NCBI GenBank assembly: GCA_016713735.1
Contig: JADJOP010000001.1
Location: 496,001 to 560,000 of the forward strand
Direction of reading: 5' to 3'
DNA length: 64,000 bases
Origin: Bryobacterales bacterium
Lineage (GTDB): Bacteria > Acidobacteriota > Terriglobia > Bryobacterales > Bryobacteraceae
A program made the position numbers and the translations under genes. The notes under the pieces were generated by a model, which saw nothing but the letters and a program-made list of their open reading frames with translations, was not told the DNA's origin and ran no database searches. Below are positions 8,888 to 16,926 of this stretch, piece by piece (the stretch's first letter is position 1; the number at the start of each line of letters is the position of its first letter).

Positions 8888-9496
8888 GTGAGTTCGCCGC
8901 CCGAGCGCCGCAACCCATGGGCTCTATCCGGGGAGGCTTTTGAACGCCTGCTCGCTGCCTTTGCGCCTTCCCGCGAAGAGGCCGCGCTGCGGTATGAGAG
9001 CCTGCGCCTGCGCCTGGTGCGCTACTTCACCTGGGAGCGCTGCCCGTTCCCCGACGAGCGCGCCGACGAGGCCCTGAACCGCGTCGCCCGCCGCCTGGAA
9101 GAAGGCGAGCCGGTGCACAACATCGAGCAGTATGCCGCCGGGGTCGCCCGTTTGCTGGCCAAAGAGTCGGTGACCGTGCAAATCCGCCAGCAGCGCGCCT
9201 ACAACGCCTGGGCCCTCACGCGGACCTCGGAGAGCAACGGCGGGCCCGACGCCGAGTTTGAGGCCAACTGCCTGGAGGAGTGCCTGCGGGAAGTCCTGAC
9301 CCCCGAGGAACGCGATTTCCTGCTGGAATATTATCAAGGTGACCGCCAGGTGAGAATTCAGTCGCGCCAGAGGATGGCTGAGCGGCTGGGCATCGGCTTA
9401 AACGCTCTGCGCAACCGGGCCTTACGGCTGCGGGAAAAGTTGGACGTTTGCCTGCGCGACCGGCTCGGGGCTCCGGGCACAGGGAGCTCAGCGTGA
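8888..9496 (+). CDS. RNA polymerase sigma factor-like protein (ECF-like)
   Basis: 202 aa with a GTG start. No strong signature, but the architecture fits a short sigma-70-like regulator: a region-2-like helix with FTWERCPFPDERADEALNRV, and a C-terminal region-4-like segment (LTPEERDFLLEYYQGD, then MAERLGIGLNALRNRALRLR) resembling a helix-turn-helix. It is followed 48 nt later by a membrane protein with anti-sigma features, the usual pairing. It probably controls this cluster or envelope genes. The family call is by architecture and position; it could be another HTH regulator. Confidence 0.65.
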   Translation: MSSPPERRNPWALSGEAFERLLAAFAPSREEAALRYESLRLRLVRYFTWERCPFPDERADEALNRVARRLEEGEPVHNIEQYAAGVARLLAKESVTVQIRQQRAYNAWALTRTSESNGGPDAEFEANCLEECLREVLTPEERDFLLEYYQGDRQVRIQSRQRMAERLGIGLNALRNRALRLREKLDVCLRDRLGAPGTGSSA

Positions 9497-9544
9497 TGCT
9501 TTCTACGAATCGTCACTTTGTAAAGAAAGGGTGCTGAGCACGGG

Positions 9545-10279
9545 ATGGGGAATCCAGGCTCGCATGAAGAATTGTTTCGCCGCTATCTGACAGGCAGCCT
9601 CCCGGATGCGGAGCAGGCCGCCCTTGCTGACCGTCTGCTCCGCGAGGCCGATCTCAGTGATGAACTGAGCGAGTTTGAGGCCGAGTGGATCGACGCGCGG
9701 GCACGGCGGGAACTCAGCCCGGCCGAGGCCGCGCAGGTGGACGCCTACCTGACCCAAACCGGCCAGCAGCACCGGCTTGTAGCGGCGCGGAAATTCGCCG
9801 GCCCTGCCGCCATGGCCCGCCGCCGCTCCCCCGTGCCGTTCTGGTTCGCCGCGGCCGCTGCCGTAATTGTCGGCATTGTGGCCATGCGCTGGACAGCCCC
9901 TGTCGAAACCCCACCCACCCCGCTGGCGACATCACCCAGCCCTGCCGCAATTCCCTCGTTCGCCGTGCTGCTCACACCCGGCACCCGGTCCGATGCGCCA
10001 CGTACGGTCACATTGCCGCCCGGCACGCGGGAGGTGGACTGGAAGCTCGCTCTCGACGCGCCCCTTCCCCCTGGAGAATACTCCGTCCGCTTCCAGGCCG
10101 CCGCCGGCCAGGAGGTAGTAAGCCGCACAGCCACCGCGACGGAAGGGGCAACAAGCCTTAGTTTCCGCGTGTTGGCGCGCGATCTGGCGCCCGGCAGCTA
10201 CCGCGTCCTGCTCGCCCCCGCGGCCAGCCCGGACGACCTTGTGAATGCATACACTTTCGTCCTGCGAAGCGCTCCCTGA
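9545..10279 (+). CDS. Single-pass membrane protein, putative anti-sigma factor
   Basis: 244 aa. The N-terminal 80 residues are charged and helical (HEELFRRYLTGSLPDAEQ, a pattern seen at the start of many anti-sigma proteins). One membrane segment follows (VPFWFAAAAAVIVGIVAM, about 97-115), then an external domain of about 120 residues rich in beta-strand-like Thr/Val/Pro. There is no classic HxxxCxxC zinc motif, so it is not a ZAS-type anti-sigma; the call rests on topology and on its place right after the sigma-like gene. Confidence 0.55.
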   Translation: MGNPGSHEELFRRYLTGSLPDAEQAALADRLLREADLSDELSEFEAEWIDARARRELSPAEAAQVDAYLTQTGQQHRLVAARKFAGPAAMARRRSPVPFWFAAAAAVIVGIVAMRWTAPVETPPTPLATSPSPAAIPSFAVLLTPGTRSDAPRTVTLPPGTREVDWKLALDAPLPPGEYSVRFQAAAGQEVVSRTATATEGATSLSFRVLARDLAPGSYRVLLAPAASPDDLVNAYTFVLRSAP

Positions 10280-10383
10280 AGCTCGATTTACAGGCGTTGC
10301 GGTAACCCCGGCCGGGTGTGTGCCATCCTGAGAAGAAGAGGGGAGTTGTGGCCCTCCATGTGCATTATTCCAACAGGATCAGC

Positions 10384-13300
10384 ATGACCGAACACCCCGC
10401 CCTTGTCTTGGCATTCGACCTCCACTTTGAGGATTTGTATTCCACCGAAGGACTGGCCCGCGTCGACGCCGCCTTCCTCGACTCTCTGCGTGAGTCCTCC
10501 GCGGCGCTGGCCGGGCGCCTGGCCGAAGCGCGCGCCAATCCCGCCGCGCTTTCTCTCAAGGAACGCTCGGAGTTGATTCTTGAGCTAAGCCCCCTGTTCG
10601 AGGATTTCCTTGGCGAGATGTTCGGCATCCACCGCGAACTGAACGCCCTGCGCGCCGAGTACAACTCGCTCGCCCCGCTGCTGGCCGTCAAGCGGAAGTT
10701 CGTCCAGCGCGGCAAACAGGTGCTCGCCATTAAGCCCGCCGATGCCGCGGCGCTCGACGTCCCGGCCATTCAGGCGAAGCTCGAAGAGCTCATCGGCGGC
10801 GCGCTGACCGAAGACTCCTACGCGCGGGCCGTCGAGGGCTGGCTCCTCGACGCCGCTTCGCACGCCAGCCAGCTCAACATCGCCGCGCAATACGCCGCCT
10901 GGGCGCTCCACACGCCCGAGGGCCGCCGCGCGCACAAGAAGGGCGTGCTCTTCAAGAAGCCGGAGAAGGTGGACATGTACCGCTTGGTGGAGATCGAAAC
11001 CCTCACCAGCCCAGTCGCCTCCGGCGCCATCGACAAGTTCCGACTGCCGGAAGAAGAATGGCGCAGACGGCAGGGATTTCATCTCACCGACCACGGCTAC
11101 TCCACCACGGGCGCGCTCGACGAAGCCGACTACTGTATCCACTGCCACAATCAGGCCAAGGACTCCTGCCGCACGGGGCTCTACGAAAAGGACGGCTCGT
11201 TTAAGAAGAGCGTCTTTGGCGTGACACTCGCCGGCTGCCCGCTTGATGAGAAGATCTCCGAGATGCACGAGGCCATGGTGGCCGGCCAGCCGCTGGGCGC
11301 CGTGGCCATCATCGCCATCGACAACCCGCTCGCCGCCGGCACCGGCCACCGCATCTGCAACGACTGCATGAAGGCCTGCATCTTCCAAAAGCAGGACGCC
11401 GTAAACATTCCCCAGGCCGAGACGCGGGCGCTGAAGAATGTTCTTGAGCTGCCTTGGGGCTTTGAGATCTACTCGCTGCTCACGCGCTGGAATCCGCTCA
11501 ACCACGCGCGGCCGCACGCGCTGCCCTACAACGGCTACAAGGTGCTCATCGTCGGCCTCGGCCCGGCCGGCTACACGCTGGCTTACCAGTTGCTGCAGGA
11601 AGGCCACACGGTGGCCGCCATCGACGGCCTCAAGATCGAGCCCCTGCCCGCCCACATCTCCGGCGTGGAACACCACGGCCTGCGCGTTCCCTGCGAACCC
11701 GTGCATGACGTGAAGCGGCTCTACGAAGACCTTGACGACCGCGTGATGGCCGGCTTCGGCGGCGTGGCCGAATACGGCATCACCGTCCGTTGGGATAAGA
11801 ACTTCCTCAAGATCATCCGCCTGCTGCTGGAACGCCGCACCGGGTTCTCCATGTTCGGCGGCGTGCGCTTCGGCGGCACCCTCACCGCCGACTCCGCCTT
11901 CGACCTCGGCTTCGACCACATCGCCCTCTGCGCCGGCGCCGGACGCCCGACCGTCATCGACATGCCGAACAGCCTGTCGCGCGGCGTGCGCCAGGCCTCC
12001 GATTTCCTCATGGCCCTGCAGCTCACCGGCGCGGCCAAGGAAGCCTCCATCGCCAACCTCCAGATGCGCATGCCCGTGGTCGTCATCGGCGGCGGACTCA
12101 CGGCCATCGACACGGCCACCGAATCGCTCGCCTACTATCCGCGCCAGGTGAAGAAGTTTGCCGCCCGCTACGACGTGCTCGTGCGGGAGCGCGGCGAGGA
12201 CGAGGTGCGCCGCTTCTGGAACGAGGAGGAGCGCGAGATCGCCGAAGAGTTCCTCTCGCACGCCCGCCAGTTGCAACTCGAGGACGAAGCCGCGCGAAGC
12301 GAAGGCCGCGAGCCCTACTATCTGCCGCTGCTCCACTCCTGGGGCGGCGCTACCATCGCCTACCGCCGCCGCCTGATCGATTCGCCCAGCTACACGCTCA
12401 ACCACGAAGAGGTGCGGCTGGCCATGGAGGAGGGCATCTGGTTCAGCGAAGGCCTCTCGCCGGTTTCGGTCGGCGTCGACCGCTTCGGCCACGCCGCCTC
12501 GCTCACCTGCGAAAAGCAGGCCTGGGATGAGGCCGCGGGCAAACTGCGCCCCACCGGGGAGCGCGTGACGCTCGCCGCCAAGGCCATTCTCGTCGCCGCC
12601 GGCACGCAGCCGAACACCGTGGCCCAGCGCGAAGACCCGCACTCGTTCACCCTCGACGGCAAGTATTTCCGCGCCCTCGATGAAGACGGCACGCCGATGA
12701 AGCCCGTCGACCACACCAAGCCCGATAAGCCCGGCGTGCTCACCAGCGTCCGCCCCGACGGCCGGGCCATTTCGTTCTTCGGCGACCTTCATCCCTCGTT
12801 CGCCGGCAACGTGGTGAAGGCCATGGCCAGCGCCAAGCTCGGCGCGCCCGTGATCCACCGCCGCCTGCTCTCGCAGCCGCCCACCCATCCCACGGCTCCG
12901 GCGCTGCTCGAACGGCTCAACCACGAACTGCGTCCGCACGTGAAAGAGGTCATCCGCCTCACGCCGAACATTGTCGAGGTGGTGGTCGAAGCGCCGATGG
13001 CGGCGCGGGCGTTCCACCCCGGCCAGTTCTACCGCCTGCAGAACTTCGAAACGCGCGCCCACCGCATCGAAGGCACCACGCTCGCCATGGAAGGCCTGGC
13101 CCTCACCGGGGCGCAGGTGGACCGCGAGCGCGGCCTGCTCTCCACCATCGTCCTTGAAATGGGCGGCTCCTCCGACCTCTGCGCCACGCTCACCCCCGGC
13201 GAGCCCGTCGTCCTGATGGGGCCCACCGGCGCGCCCACGGAGACGCCCGCCGGCGAGACCGTCACGCTCGTCGGCGGCGGCCTCGGCAACGCCGTGCTCT

Positions 13301-13911
13301 TCTCCATCGGCCAGACGCTGCGCGCGCACGGTTCGCGCGTCATCTACTTCGCCGGCTACAAGAAGGTGATCGACCGCTACAAGGTGGACGAAATCGAACG
13401 CGCCGCCGACTGCATCGTCTGGTGCTGCGACGAAGCCCCCGGCTTCCAGCCCTCGCGTCCCGGCGACCGCAGCTTTGTCGGCAACATCGTCGAGGCCATC
13501 CGTTGGTACGGCTCGGAGTTCAATGAGCCGATCCGCCTGCAAGAGGTCCACCGCCTCATCGCCATCGGCTCTGACCGCATGATGGCCGCCGTGGGCGCCG
13601 CCCGCCACACCGTGCTCAAGGGCATGTTCATGGAGTCGCACCAGGCCATCGGCTCGATCAACTCGCCCATGCAGTGCATGATGAAGGAGATCTGCGCCCA
13701 GTGCCTGCAGCGGCACAAAGACCCGGCCACGGGGAAAGAGCGCGTCGTCTTCAGCTGCTTCAACCAGGACCAGCCGCTCGACAACGTCGACTTCGGCTGC
13801 CTCCGCGAGCGCCTGGGCCAGAACAGCCTGCAGGAGAAGCTCACCAAGATGTGGATCGACCGCGGCCTGCGCCTGCTGGGCCTGCGCGAGGAACTGGTGG
13901 CCCAGGCGTAG
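10384..13911 (+). CDS. Giant FAD/NAD-binding Fe-S oxidoreductase (GltD-like plus PyrK/FNR-like domains)
   Basis: 1175 aa from ATG at 10384 (AGGA five bases upstream). GTG at 10348 and 10318 are in-frame alternatives. An N-terminal helical region of about 230 residues is followed by two cysteine clusters: CIHCHNQAKDSC (near 251) and CNDCMKAC (near 325), like the Fe-S part of glutamate synthase small subunits. A Rossmann FAD motif, GLGPAGYTLAYQL, lies near 391. A second NAD(P) site, GGGLTAIDTATES, lies near 569. The C-terminal third is FNR/PyrK-like (FHPGQFYRLQ, GGGLGNAVLFS near 964), ending with ICAQC, SCFNQ and DFGCL cysteines typical of a 2Fe-2S site. It likely moves electrons between NAD(P)H, flavin and a ferredoxin. 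The exact substrate is unknown. Confidence 0.75.
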   Translation: MTEHPALVLAFDLHFEDLYSTEGLARVDAAFLDSLRESSAALAGRLAEARANPAALSLKERSELILELSPLFEDFLGEMFGIHRELNALRAEYNSLAPLLAVKRKFVQRGKQVLAIKPADAAALDVPAIQAKLEELIGGALTEDSYARAVEGWLLDAASHASQLNIAAQYAAWALHTPEGRRAHKKGVLFKKPEKVDMYRLVEIETLTSPVASGAIDKFRLPEEEWRRRQGFHLTDHGYSTTGALDEADYCIHCHNQAKDSCRTGLYEKDGSFKKSVFGVTLAGCPLDEKISEMHEAMVAGQPLGAVAIIAIDNPLAAGTGHRICNDCMKACIFQKQDAVNIPQAETRALKNVLELPWGFEIYSLLTRWNPLNHARPHALPYNGYKVLIVGLGPAGYTLAYQLLQEGHTVAAIDGLKIEPLPAHISGVEHHGLRVPCEPVHDVKRLYEDLDDRVMAGFGGVAEYGITVRWDKNFLKIIRLLLERRTGFSMFGGVRFGGTLTADSAFDLGFDHIALCAGAGRPTVIDMPNSLSRGVRQASDFLMALQLTGAAKEASIANLQMRMPVVVIGGGLTAIDTATESLAYYPRQVKKFAARYDVLVRERGEDEVRRFWNEEEREIAEEFLSHARQLQLEDEAARSEGREPYYLPLLHSWGGATIAYRRRLIDSPSYTLNHEEVRLAMEEGIWFSEGLSPVSVGVDRFGHAASLTCEKQAWDEAAGKLRPTGERVTLAAKAILVAAGTQPNTVAQREDPHSFTLDGKYFRALDEDGTPMKPVDHTKPDKPGVLTSVRPDGRAISFFGDLHPSFAGNVVKAMASAKLGAPVIHRRLLSQPPTHPTAPALLERLNHELRPHVKEVIRLTPNIVEVVVEAPMAARAFHPGQFYRLQNFETRAHRIEGTTLAMEGLALTGAQVDRERGLLSTIVLEMGGSSDLCATLTPGEPVVLMGPTGAPTETPAGETVTLVGGGLGNAVLFSIGQTLRAHGSRVIYFAGYKKVIDRYKVDEIERAADCIVWCCDEAPGFQPSRPGDRSFVGNIVEAIRWYGSEFNEPIRLQEVHRLIAIGSDRMMAAVGAARHTVLKGMFMESHQAIGSINSPMQCMMKEICAQCLQRHKDPATGKERVVFSCFNQDQPLDNVDFGCLRERLGQNSLQEKLTKMWIDRGLRLLGLREELVAQA

Positions 13912-13926
13912 ACGCCGCGTCCCCTG

Positions 13927-14694
13927 TCACCGCTGGCACTGCGGGCAGAAGTGCGTCCCGCGTTGCGCCAGCACGATGCGCCGGATGGGCGTGCCGCACG
14001 CCGGACACGGCTGCCCCTGCTTGCGATAGACGCGGTGGAGCAACTGAAAGCCGCCGCGCTCGCCCTTCGCATCCACATAATCGGACACCGACGAGCCGCG
14101 ATGGGCTATGGCTTCGCGCAGCAGTTCGACAATAGCCGCGTGCAGACGTTCGGCCCTCGCCCTGGAAAGGCTTGCCGCGGCGCGCTGGGGGTGAATGCCG
14201 GCGCGGTGCAGCGCTTCGTCGGCGTAGATGTTCCCGATGCCGCGCAGGAACGCCTGGTTGAGCAGCAGCGGCTTGATGCGCGTGCGCCGTTCGCGCAGCC
14301 GGGCGAGGAACTCGGCCACGTTGATTTCCAGCGGATCGGGTCCCAGCGAGTCGTCGCCCTCGGCGAGGTAGCGGATGTTGCCAAACTGGCGGATGTCGTC
14401 AAACACCAGCAGCCGGCCCTCCAACGTCAGCACCGCCCGCGTGTAGGCGCCGGGCACGGTGTCGACGAGCAGTGCGCCCGTCATGCCCAGCGACACCAGC
14501 AGCGCGCCTTCATCGAGCGTGAGCAGGATGCGCTTGCCATGGCGCTCGACGGCGCGGATGACGCGGCCGGCCAGTTCCGGCATCGGTCCGCGCAGCACAC
14601 GGCGGCCGGGAAACTCGGCGTTCAGAATGCGCCGCCCCTCCACCAGCGGCGCCAGGCTCCGGGCGATCGTCTCAGCTTCAGGCAGTTCGGGCAC
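13927..14694 (-). CDS. mutM: Formamidopyrimidine-DNA glycosylase (8-oxoguanine repair)
   Basis: 255 aa. Begins MPELPEAETI, with Pro2 and Glu3, the catalytic N-terminus of Fpg/MutM. The middle carries the helix-two-turn-helix (GIGNIYADEALHRAGIHP) and the C-terminus a zinc finger with two CxxC pairs (CPACG, CPQC). Length is normal. The enzyme excises oxidized purines and cleaves the abasic site, starting base-excision repair. It starts 5 nt after the stop of the Rieske gene on the same strand, so the two are probably cotranscribed. Confidence 0.96.
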   Translation of the reverse strand: MPELPEAETIARSLAPLVEGRRILNAEFPGRRVLRGPMPELAGRVIRAVERHGKRILLTLDEGALLVSLGMTGALLVDTVPGAYTRAVLTLEGRLLVFDDIRQFGNIRYLAEGDDSLGPDPLEINVAEFLARLRERRTRIKPLLLNQAFLRGIGNIYADEALHRAGIHPQRAAASLSRARAERLHAAIVELLREAIAHRGSSVSDYVDAKGERGGFQLLHRVYRKQGQPCPACGTPIRRIVLAQRGTHFCPQCQR

Positions 14695-14699
14695 GGCGC

Positions 14700-15005
14700 T
14701 CAGTCGCAGTCCACATAGATGCCGTCGCCGCGCACCTCGACGGGATAGGTTTGCAGACGGACGCGCGGATTGAAGTCGTGCTCCCCCGTGCGGCAGTCAA
14801 ACTCCCAGGCATGCCACGGGCAGACAATCGCCGTCCCGTGCAGCGCCCCCTGCGCCAGCGGACCTCCGGCGTGCGGGCAGGAGCCGTCGATCGCCCGCAC
14901 CTCGCCGCCGGCATGACACAGCACCATGCGCTGTTCGCCGCGCCGGATCTCCACCATCTCGCCGGGAGCCACCGCGCCGGGCGCGGCCACTTTCTCAAAC
15001 GCCAT
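14700..15005 (-). CDS. Rieske [2Fe-2S] ferredoxin-like protein
   Basis: 101 aa. Contains CPHAGGPL and CPWHAWEFD, the C-x-H ... C-x2-H ligand set of a Rieske cluster, in a single small domain with no membrane segment. This matches the NirD/Rieske ferredoxin type that passes electrons to oxygenases or reductases. ATG at 15005 is the natural start, since the frame upstream is open but runs antisense to the next gene. It sits just ahead of mutM and diverges from the gene at 15069. Confidence 0.9.
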   Translation of the reverse strand: MAFEKVAAPGAVAPGEMVEIRRGEQRMVLCHAGGEVRAIDGSCPHAGGPLAQGALHGTAIVCPWHAWEFDCRTGEHDFNPRVRLQTYPVEVRGDGIYVDCD

Positions 15006-15056
15006 CAGCAGGTAGGCTAGCACGCAGCGAAACGATTCCGGCTTGGAAGCGTCAGT

Positions 15057-15071
15057 TACACTAACAATATG
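15057..15071 (+). promoter_or_regulatory. Leaderless-type promoter -10 box
   Basis: TACACT at 15057-15062, then AACAAT, then ATG at 15069. The geometry is identical to that before the CHAT gene (6407). No Shine-Dalgarno precedes the ATG. Confidence 0.5.
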
Positions 15072-15974
15072 CGGTACTTCGTTTGCTTGCTTGCGCTGTC
15101 GTGCTCGGCCCTGTTTGCCCAGGGCAATGCCACCATTTTTCAGACGGCCCCGCCGAACGTGGATGCCGCGCTGCGCGCCCGCGTGACCCTGTTCTACCAA
15201 TCGCATGTGGACGGCAAGTTCCGCCAGGCCATGCAGGTGGTGGCCGAGGATAGCCAGGAGACCTTCTTCGCCGCCGACAAGCCGAAATACAAGTCGTTCA
15301 AAATTGCCAACATTCACTACGAGGATGCGGCCTTCACGAAGGCCCGTGTACTGGTGGAGGTTCCCTGGGAGCTGCTCACGCCGCTGGGCCGCATCGACAG
15401 CGTCCCGCGTCCCATGGCCTCGCTGTGGAAGCTCGAAAACAACGAGTGGTTCTGGTATGTCGTCCCCTACGACCCCTGCCAGGGCATCGAAGCCGGCCGT
15501 TTCGGCCACATGCACCGCAAGGATTGTGTGGACGGCAAGCCGGTGGAGATGTCGAGCGCTCCGTCGGGACTCAATCCGAATGACTGGGTGAAGCCCGAGC
15601 AGTTGCGCGAAATGGTCCGCGCCAGCGACAAGCAGGTGATGCTCTCCAGCCATGTGCCGACCTCGGTGAACGTGCGCTTCGACAGCCGTTTTCCCGGTGA
15701 GATCACGCTGCAGCCGGTGGTGCCGGATCTGCCTGGGCTTTCCGTAAAACTTCTTTCGGACAAGATCGAATCCGGCAAGAGCACGAGCATGATGATCGCC
15801 TACAATCCCCCCTCGCCGCAAAAGAACCCTGACCAGGTGATCAAGGTCATCGCCCAGCCTACGGGTCAGGTGTATGAAGTTGTCGTCACCTTTGACTTGC
15901 CTCCGGCCGACCTGGCGAGCGGCATCAAGACAAAGCCCAGCGGCAAAGAGGTCCACAAGAACCCCGAACAGTAG
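15069..15974 (+). CDS. Exported protein of unknown function
   Basis: 301 aa. A clear signal peptide (MRYFVCLLALSCSALFAQ) is followed by a domain of about 150 residues (YQSHVDGKFRQAMQVVAED, AADKPKYKSFKIANIHYED). That pattern resembles NTF2-like exported proteins, but I cannot confirm the fold. The C-terminal 130 residues look beta-rich. It diverges from the Rieske-mutM pair with a short intergenic gap. I do not recognise a specific family. Confidence 0.75.
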   Translation: MRYFVCLLALSCSALFAQGNATIFQTAPPNVDAALRARVTLFYQSHVDGKFRQAMQVVAEDSQETFFAADKPKYKSFKIANIHYEDAAFTKARVLVEVPWELLTPLGRIDSVPRPMASLWKLENNEWFWYVVPYDPCQGIEAGRFGHMHRKDCVDGKPVEMSSAPSGLNPNDWVKPEQLREMVRASDKQVMLSSHVPTSVNVRFDSRFPGEITLQPVVPDLPGLSVKLLSDKIESGKSTSMMIAYNPPSPQKNPDQVIKVIAQPTGQVYEVVVTFDLPPADLASGIKTKPSGKEVHKNPEQ

Positions 15975-16053
15975 ACGTTCGTTCTACGCTTTCTGGTTCC
16001 TGGCGTGCTCTCATTCGCCGTGCCGCCGCATGCGGCAGGGAGTTTGAGCCAAG

Positions 16054-16839
16054 ATGGTTGAGACAACGCGCACGCCATATATCCCGTACTCGTTTGGTGA
16101 TTTGATGGAGGGCCGTCTGCGCCGGGTGGGCGATCCGGAAGGTTCGGTTTCCAGGTCGGGGGCCGCCGCCAGCGCCGCCCAGAGCACGGGGACCGGAGCC
16201 GCGGCGGGCGGAAGGTCGAGCCAAGGTACGAATTTTCAACGGGATCTGACCAATGCCTTGAGTGACACAAGTGGGTCGGGCGCCACCGCCCAGTCTTCTT
16301 CCACCACCAGTCAGTCCTCTTCGACAACCACGGCCACCTTGGGCGCTTCCACAGCCACCACGCTCTCAGATGGCGAACTGGAGCTCCGCGCCCGGCTGGC
16401 TAAGGTGGTTGGCGCCTCGGCGGGCCAGGTTTCAGTGAAGGAACTCACGGGGCAGGATTCTGGCAGAACGAGCGGCACGAAGCAATATATTGTCACGGTG
16501 GATGCGCCTGGTTCGGGAGGTCCGGCTGAAGCGTTTGGGGTGAACTACGAGTTGTCGCTCCCGCTGGCCGCCGATGCTGCTGACTTTGACTACGATGCCA
16601 TCTCCATGGTGAAGGACCGCCTCGACAAGTTGGGCATTCCCAGTGCCGGCATTCAGTTTGAGTATTGGGACGACGTGATCAACAATGTTGGCGGCCACCG
16701 CACCTTCCACTACATCAGCGCCGACCTCGGCAATGGCGTGAAGGAGAACTTCAGCGTCGAGTGGACGCTCTACAATCCCGACATTACCGCCGTTGAGATT
16801 GCCCGCCTCATGCGCATGGGCGGCGGGACGGTCAGCTAA
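16054..16839 (+). CDS. Unknown protein with Ser/Thr-rich linker
   Basis: 261 aa. After about 35 residues there is an Ala/Gly/Ser/Thr-rich low-complexity stretch (residues about 30-110, TSQSSSTTTATLGASTA), then a compact domain (DGELELRARLAKVVGASAG, DFDYDAISMVKDRLDKLGIP, GVKENFSVEWTLYNPDI). No signal peptide is evident. The gene ends 30 nt before a strong bidirectional terminator. No family recognised. Confidence 0.7.
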   Translation: MVETTRTPYIPYSFGDLMEGRLRRVGDPEGSVSRSGAAASAAQSTGTGAAAGGRSSQGTNFQRDLTNALSDTSGSGATAQSSSTTSQSSSTTTATLGASTATTLSDGELELRARLAKVVGASAGQVSVKELTGQDSGRTSGTKQYIVTVDAPGSGGPAEAFGVNYELSLPLAADAADFDYDAISMVKDRLDKLGIPSAGIQFEYWDDVINNVGGHRTFHYISADLGNGVKENFSVEWTLYNPDITAVEIARLMRMGGGTVS

Positions 16840-16869
16840 CAGTTTCTGGCAGCTTTGCCGGTTGGCAAA

Positions 16870-16910
16870 AGAGCGCCGCTTCCCGGTTGGGGAAGCGGCG
16901 CTCTCTTTGT
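16870..16910. terminator. Bidirectional intrinsic terminator between convergent genes
   Basis: A perfect 15-bp inverted repeat (arms 16870-16884 and 16890-16904) with loop GGTTG is followed by CTTTGTT on the plus strand. On the minus strand it ends in a short T run (AAAA at 16867-16870). It serves the genes ending at 16839 (+) and 16927 (-). Confidence 0.85.
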
Positions 16911-16926
16911 TCCGATTGCCGGGTGG

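Noticed and set aside
8888..9496. Considered as a canonical rpoE-type ECF sigma
   Set aside because: Region 2 and 4 matches are weak compared with 57377-57925, so called only sigma-like.
16861..16925. Hairpin considered as a riboswitch
   Set aside because: Perfect stem with short loop and T tracts on both sides between convergent genes, so a terminator.
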